NCBI GenBank assembly: GCA_019055375.1
Contig: JAHQIW010001404.1
Coordinates: forward strand, 1 to 64,000
Length of the DNA stretch: 64,000 nt
Direction of reading: 5' to 3'
Source of the DNA: Parelaphostrongylus tenuis
Taxonomy: Eukaryota; Nematoda; Chromadorea; Rhabditida; Metastrongylidae
The translations under genes were made by a program, and so were the position numbers. Shown in pieces: positions 59,801 to 64,000 of the stretch. Each line of letters starts with the position of its first letter. Within the stretch, counting starts at the first letter, position 1. The notes below the pieces were generated by a model. The model was not told where the DNA came from. It made no database searches and saw only the letters and a list, made by a program, of their open reading frames with translations.

Positions 59801-60474
59801 CATATGTTATAGTCAACAGCAGTTCCCTACTTTGCCCTCTCATAGATGTTATAGCTACATATTTAAGGATGCTGAGCGAACGAAGATGTCAGAACTAGAT
59901 GTTATTCAATGTGTTATTATTCTCAGCTTGATTAGGTTTAATGCCTATACGTGCTTGCTAGAATAAAGCCGTTAGTTGCCTGCTAATAGCTGACATGCCT
60001 GTGTAAAAAAGTGGTAGCAGGAAGGTGGTCTGTACAAAATAAACCGGAAATTTAACCATAAAACTAAATCGATACCAACCGTATATATATGATGCGCTAT
60101 AACATGATTTTCCGTTAGAGCGCGGCAACAACTCCCTCTGAATGTCGAAAGTTTTGCATATTGCTCAGCATCTTTAAAAAATTTTCCGTTTAGAGAGTGA
60201 AATATTCAAAGGGCGCTATAAAATCATAGATTCGCTTGTGAGTTTTTTCATTAACGCTAGTGGTAGCTGAACAAGTAGTTCCGTGTACTAACAGTTCCGT
60301 GTTGGAGCAGTTCCGCATTTTATCAGTTCGCGTCGTTTTAATTGATTTAGTGAACATCGAACAGTTTCTCCACAACATCCCCTCTGAGCACACAAAACGA
60401 TAGTGTACTGGCTCAGCGAATTTCAACCAGTGTGTAAGACCAGATATCTATTAACCCTAGCTTTGTAGGTTCAG

Positions 60475-61265
60475 GACTGTTAATAATAGTTTACTGAGTA
60501 CACCAATTGTACAGTACAGTGAATGTTGTATGGCCGACGTTTTGACGTGTTAAACCTTCCTCGAAGCCTTGAAACACAGGAAATATTGTCAGAACAACGG
60601 CAAAAGAGCAAATAAGCAGGTTTTTGGATCACATAGTAGAAAGCTTCATTTGAAACAATCGTCAACAATCGTCATTTAGTTTTTTTTTGAGCTTTCAATT
60701 ATTCAGTGTATCTAACACAGGTAGGAAGTATTGTATCGAGGTATGGTGTAACTCTTACAGAAAAGTTTCATCGGATGCCATGTAAACATTTTTATTTCAT
60801 AAAGTCACTCAAATTAGCTGCATAGCATTTCATTATGGGTTTTTGCAATGTTACCGCTTTCGTTGTAATTTCATTTGAAAAATTTTCAGCTCAACAGAGA
60901 ATCTGTTTTCTTCAAATGCAGACATCAACCACAAGTAAAACCATTTCTAGAATGTTAGAATAGGAGCCACTTCTTTCATTTGAAGCACCCGTGAAGAATG
61001 TCGAATCACGTGCTAGACATTCATTACTTCACTTGTTGCCAGTAAATTGCCCCTTCATTCACAAAGACGGGTGACTGCCGTGGTATTGTATTAGTCATTT
61101 ACCGGGTGAAAGATAATGCCACTCTGCATGGGAATGCACCGCTAATTATGAAAATCTTATGTATCTAATTAAAGATTTTTTGAATAGAGGTGCAATGGAA
61201 AGACCGATGCCTATCTGCTAAAAGCCAGTTATTGCTGATTCGACTACTCCACGATTTATTATCAC
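60475..61265 (-). mobile_element. Insertion private to the right arm
   Basis: The left arm joins directly from about 49870 to 49945, while the right arm has about 790 extra bp. The outer part (60490-60660) reads on the minus strand as a Penelope-like 3' end (GCTTCGAGGAAGGTTTAACACG, in part, and ACTATGTGATCCAAAAACC). The rest is unassigned AT-rich DNA. It is probably a Penelope-like terminal fragment plus flank that was inserted after the arms formed, or deleted from the left arm. Confidence 0.55.
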
Positions 61266-62580
61266 GAAAGAGCACCTCAATTTACACTGCCCCAGTTTCT
61301 TTGAAGTATCCCGGGTCAAGCTGGGCCACATCAACTCATAGAATATTGTAGAATATGGGAATGACCTTCCAAACCAGGTTTTTCAAAAGCCTGGGGCGCT
61401 TTGGGCAGTGTTCTAGTAGTTGGACAGACACTTAGTCACGGCCGTAGCATCATCACTAACTAATAAAATGACTATCGCAAAGTGGTTCCTTGATGGAAAT
61501 CTCACGCACTGTGCTATGACGACCGCTATGCATACGTGACGATCTGCGAAGGGCTTTCACTTCCACTGCACAGGCAGGACTTTCTCAAGTCAAACATCAC
61601 TGAATATTCGTTTTGTGTCTCTACGGAACAACACTCACTATAGCAAACATCCCAAGGGAGTTTTGCTACTTTTTCGGGAGTTACATGATAATTTAGACAA
61701 CACAGACGGTCCATGACCTTGGAGAGCAAGTGGTATCACAGAGGTTCGAGGGCCTTAGGCAGAAAATGGTCCAAGTGGCAAAGGCGGCATCCAGCTCAAC
61801 AGTCAGTTCGATCACGGGGCATCATCCGAACGGCCATGTGACTTCATCCGGACCACTCACCTCAAATCGTAATCGATCCATTATTGCTCTCTCCACACAA
61901 TCTCGTTGTCGTATACCCAAATTCTATCACAAGGTTGTGTTCATATAATTGTTAAATGAACTCAATAGAATTGTGAGCGGAACATAGCGCTTCCGTGGCG
62001 GAGCAAACTCACTTAGGCTGTGCTCGGCCCACCTCCGCGGTCAAGAGATCCTGCCCATATATAATCAGTAGTGGCCATACTGCTAACACACATATATTCA
62101 CCCACTGGATCCCACCGTTGGTTCGTTATTCCGGAGCGAGCATAATAACGCAACGGACTCCGCCGCCTAGTCATACTCCGCCAGTTACAATAACACCTTC
62201 AGTCACAAAAACATCGTCAGTTACAATAACATCGTTACTTACAATAACATAATCGCTTACAATAACACCGTCAGCTACAATAACACCACTTACCATAACA
62301 CTGTCGCTTACGATAACATTCGCAGTATCGTCAGATGACGATACTTCTCATCAATCGGTCACTCACACTGACACAGGCATATGTTCACATAACGATATGT
62401 CGCAATCATGTATATATTATTATTGTATTCTTATTATAGTGATACATGTACATTATAGGTTGTTTGGTAAACCCATATAAAGGATTTGAACTTTGTGCTC
62501 TTGTCCGTTGCGAGACAGGAGTTGACAGCAGATCAAAACAACCAAACCAGTGAACCTTCACCACACACGTCACGATTATC
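61266..62580 (-). mobile_element. R repeat, copy 3 (inverted)
   Basis: Mirror of 48590-49870. Anchors in reverse are CGTGACGATCTGCG, CTTTCTCAAGTCAAACATC, GGTCCATGACCTTGGAG, GCGGAGCAAACTCACTTAGG, the minisatellite (62178-62320), CATAACGATATGTCGCAATC and CTTGTCCGTTGCGAGAC. Confidence 0.65.
62178..62320. repeat. 18-bp minisatellite, inverted array
   Basis: About eight units of the ACAATAACACCGTCAGTT type. It reads as a Thr/Ile/Ser-rich false frame (TITPSVTKTSSV). Confidence 0.85.
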
Positions 62581-62639
62581 GGCTGCCTCGTTGTAAATAC
62601 TCATCACGTCAAGAAGCTAAAGTTCCAGGTCGGGATATA

Positions 62640-63110
62640 TGCTATTTTCTTTGAAATGACAGTGTATGTTGTTGTGGCACTAGTGGACAACAAGCAGACA
62701 TTCAGCGCCGATGTATGAGGGGGTCAGTTGCAGAAGTTGGCCGCAGAAGTGCGAGAGAAGCGCTAGGAACGACTTGGTGTTGCCCTTCTCCAGAAAACAC
62801 CCGACCCCATACTGCATAGTCAACGCTACATTTTTGAGGAAGTGGTGTGGACCACGGTGGCACATTCTCATATAGCCCTTATAATGTTCAATCGGACTGT
62901 CATCTCTTGGCGCCATGAAGCAACATCCGGGAGCGAGAAAATTCAAAGACCACAACCACCTCAAAACAGAGCTCATTGGCTTCTTTCATAGCTAGTCTCA
63001 TTCTTTTTGTGAGGAATTTTTCAAATCTTTGCCTAGCAAATAGTTGCATATAATTGATGATTATGATGATTTTATTGTTGATTTGTTGCTTTCTTTGAAC
63101 AAATAATAAA
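62640..63110 (+). pseudogene. Mariner transposase relic, right arm
   Basis: The + strand encodes DNKQTFSADVC, then in a shifted frame MKQHPGARKFKDHNHLKTE, LIGFFHS and FFKSLPSK, ending with IIDDYDDFIVD. This is the C-terminal third of a mariner transposase (SLKQHLAGKKF, LKTELIGFFxS, GIxxLPxKWxxIIDxxGxY). Stops and frameshifts are present. It mirrors 48020-48500. Confidence 0.75.
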
Positions 63111-63724
63111 TGATCAAACAAAAGTGTCGGAATTCGAAGAAATAGTGGGACAACTCAGTAATAACGAATCAATGTCGTTAATTTATTCGTACGACATTCC
63201 ACTTCAATCATTGCAAAAAACATTTGCCGCGGGCAGTCGACTGAGGCCATTGTTGCTGTGATGAAGAGGAAATTGACAGGGTTAGGTGTAAGGAATATTC
63301 CCATAACGTAGGTACTATCCAACCAAAATATCCAAAACTAAATTACGTATACTAGACGTTGCTTGTTTTTAATGTAATTTAATTTGTTTTATTTAGATAA
63401 GCTATCAGATTACGTTCTTTTGAGCGATATCTCAAACGAAAAGTATGTCACTCAACATATAACATACTTTAAAGACATTCTACTACAAAGTTGAAGAACC
63501 CTTTATGCTCTCTACGCTTGCAGGCTTAATTCTAGTGCGCAAAGTGATCAGTAGAACGATGATCCCCAGATATTCAATGGCTTGTTCATGTACGTCCCTG
63601 GTTAATGAAAATAAATGAGTATTTTCTTCTGTCTACCGCTCCGAGGTGTTGTTGATACTATTCATAGAATATCAGCGAAGTACACACCAATGCAGTTAGT
63701 AATGCAGCGTGAATATTACAATAA

Positions 63725-64000
63725 CCGAGGTGGCTACCGTTTCGGCGGGTCGCCTTCTTTAGGGCCTGAAAAGATCACATTGATCCATAATTCACTAAGC
63801 CAAACCTCCATAACCCTAGCAGAAAACGCTAGAAATGAATTCTGGATCGCATAGTAGAAACTTCATATTAAAACACTCACCGTTTTGATGTTTGGGTTTT
63901 TCATCATTCATTGAAGACCAGCCGCTTAGGGTCACTGCACCAATGGGCTGTACCTAACTCAGGCCGGAGGGATCAGCCTGAGGTATGGTTCGAGGTCACG
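63725..64000 (-). mobile_element. Penelope-like 3' end at the window edge
   Basis: Reverse complement of 47124-47400: CGGGTCGCCTTCTTTAGGGCC (in part), GGATCGCATAGTAGAAAC, AAACACTCACCGTTTTGATG and GGCCGGAGGGATCAGCCTGAGG. A further Penelope-like body may lie beyond 64000. Confidence 0.7.

Larger units (their letters stand above)
58380..64000. repeat. Right arm of the 17-kb inverted duplication
   Basis: Reverse complement of 47124-51955, continuing to the last base of the window (GGTTCGAGGTCACG mirrors CGTGACCTCGAACC at 47124). It is longer than the left arm mainly because of a private insertion at 60475-61265. Near-identical tracts (58391-58600, 61530-61730) alternate with more diverged ones (59340-59560). 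Confidence 0.9.

Noticed and set aside
61995..62252. Thr/Pro/Ser-rich frame resembling a mucin repeat
   Set aside because: It is generated by the 18-bp minisatellite in the R repeat. The other copies of the repeat do not keep the frame.

Overview
This window is nuclear DNA of a nematode, most likely a strongylid parasite of the hookworm/Haemonchus type. The reasons are short introns with TTTTCAG-type acceptors, AT-rich non-coding DNA, a dense load of tRNA-derived SINEs, mariner, RTE and Penelope-like relics, and a secreted-protein gene that resembles uncharacterised strongylid families. The species assignment is inference.

Region 1 (about 1-22,860) holds one long gene on the + strand, sec-15, an exocyst subunit. 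I could assemble it by eye as 23 coding exons with matching phases: 2,472 nt, an uninterrupted 823-residue product and a stop codon overlapped by an AATAAA signal. Its upstream flank and large introns are packed with small mobile elements: tRNA-like SINEs, tRNA-core foldbacks, an internally deleted mariner, a CACGTG-rich foldback and TA microsatellites.

Region 2 (about 22,860-34,260) has no intact gene that I recognise. It holds an RTE-type LINE tail, a long near-perfect hairpin at 26,331-26,442, a dispersed repeat unit (here called the R repeat) that is split by a 3-kb insertion, and two relics of a small secreted-protein gene.

Region 3 (about 34,260-47,400) is a nest of retroelements and transposons. 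It contains three Penelope-like elements with RT and GIY-YIG remains, and a 3.4-kb foldback. The foldback arms carry a satellite block and the C-terminal end of a Tc1/mariner-superfamily transposase, and they end in a copy of the first codons of sec-15. The foldback centre holds a decayed partial copy of sec-15 exons 1-4.

Region 4 (47,124-64,000) is a very large inverted duplication with arms of about 4.8 and 5.6 kb, running to the window edge. It encloses a 6.4-kb spacer. The spacer contains the only other gene that looks intact, a 162-residue secreted protein on the - strand, and a tandem decayed copy of it. The R repeat, the mariner relic and the SINEs inside the arms occur in mirror order.

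Overall there is one conserved housekeeping gene and one lineage-specific secreted gene. The rest is repetitive DNA whose main theme is inverted duplication at several scales, from about 100 bp to 17 kb.
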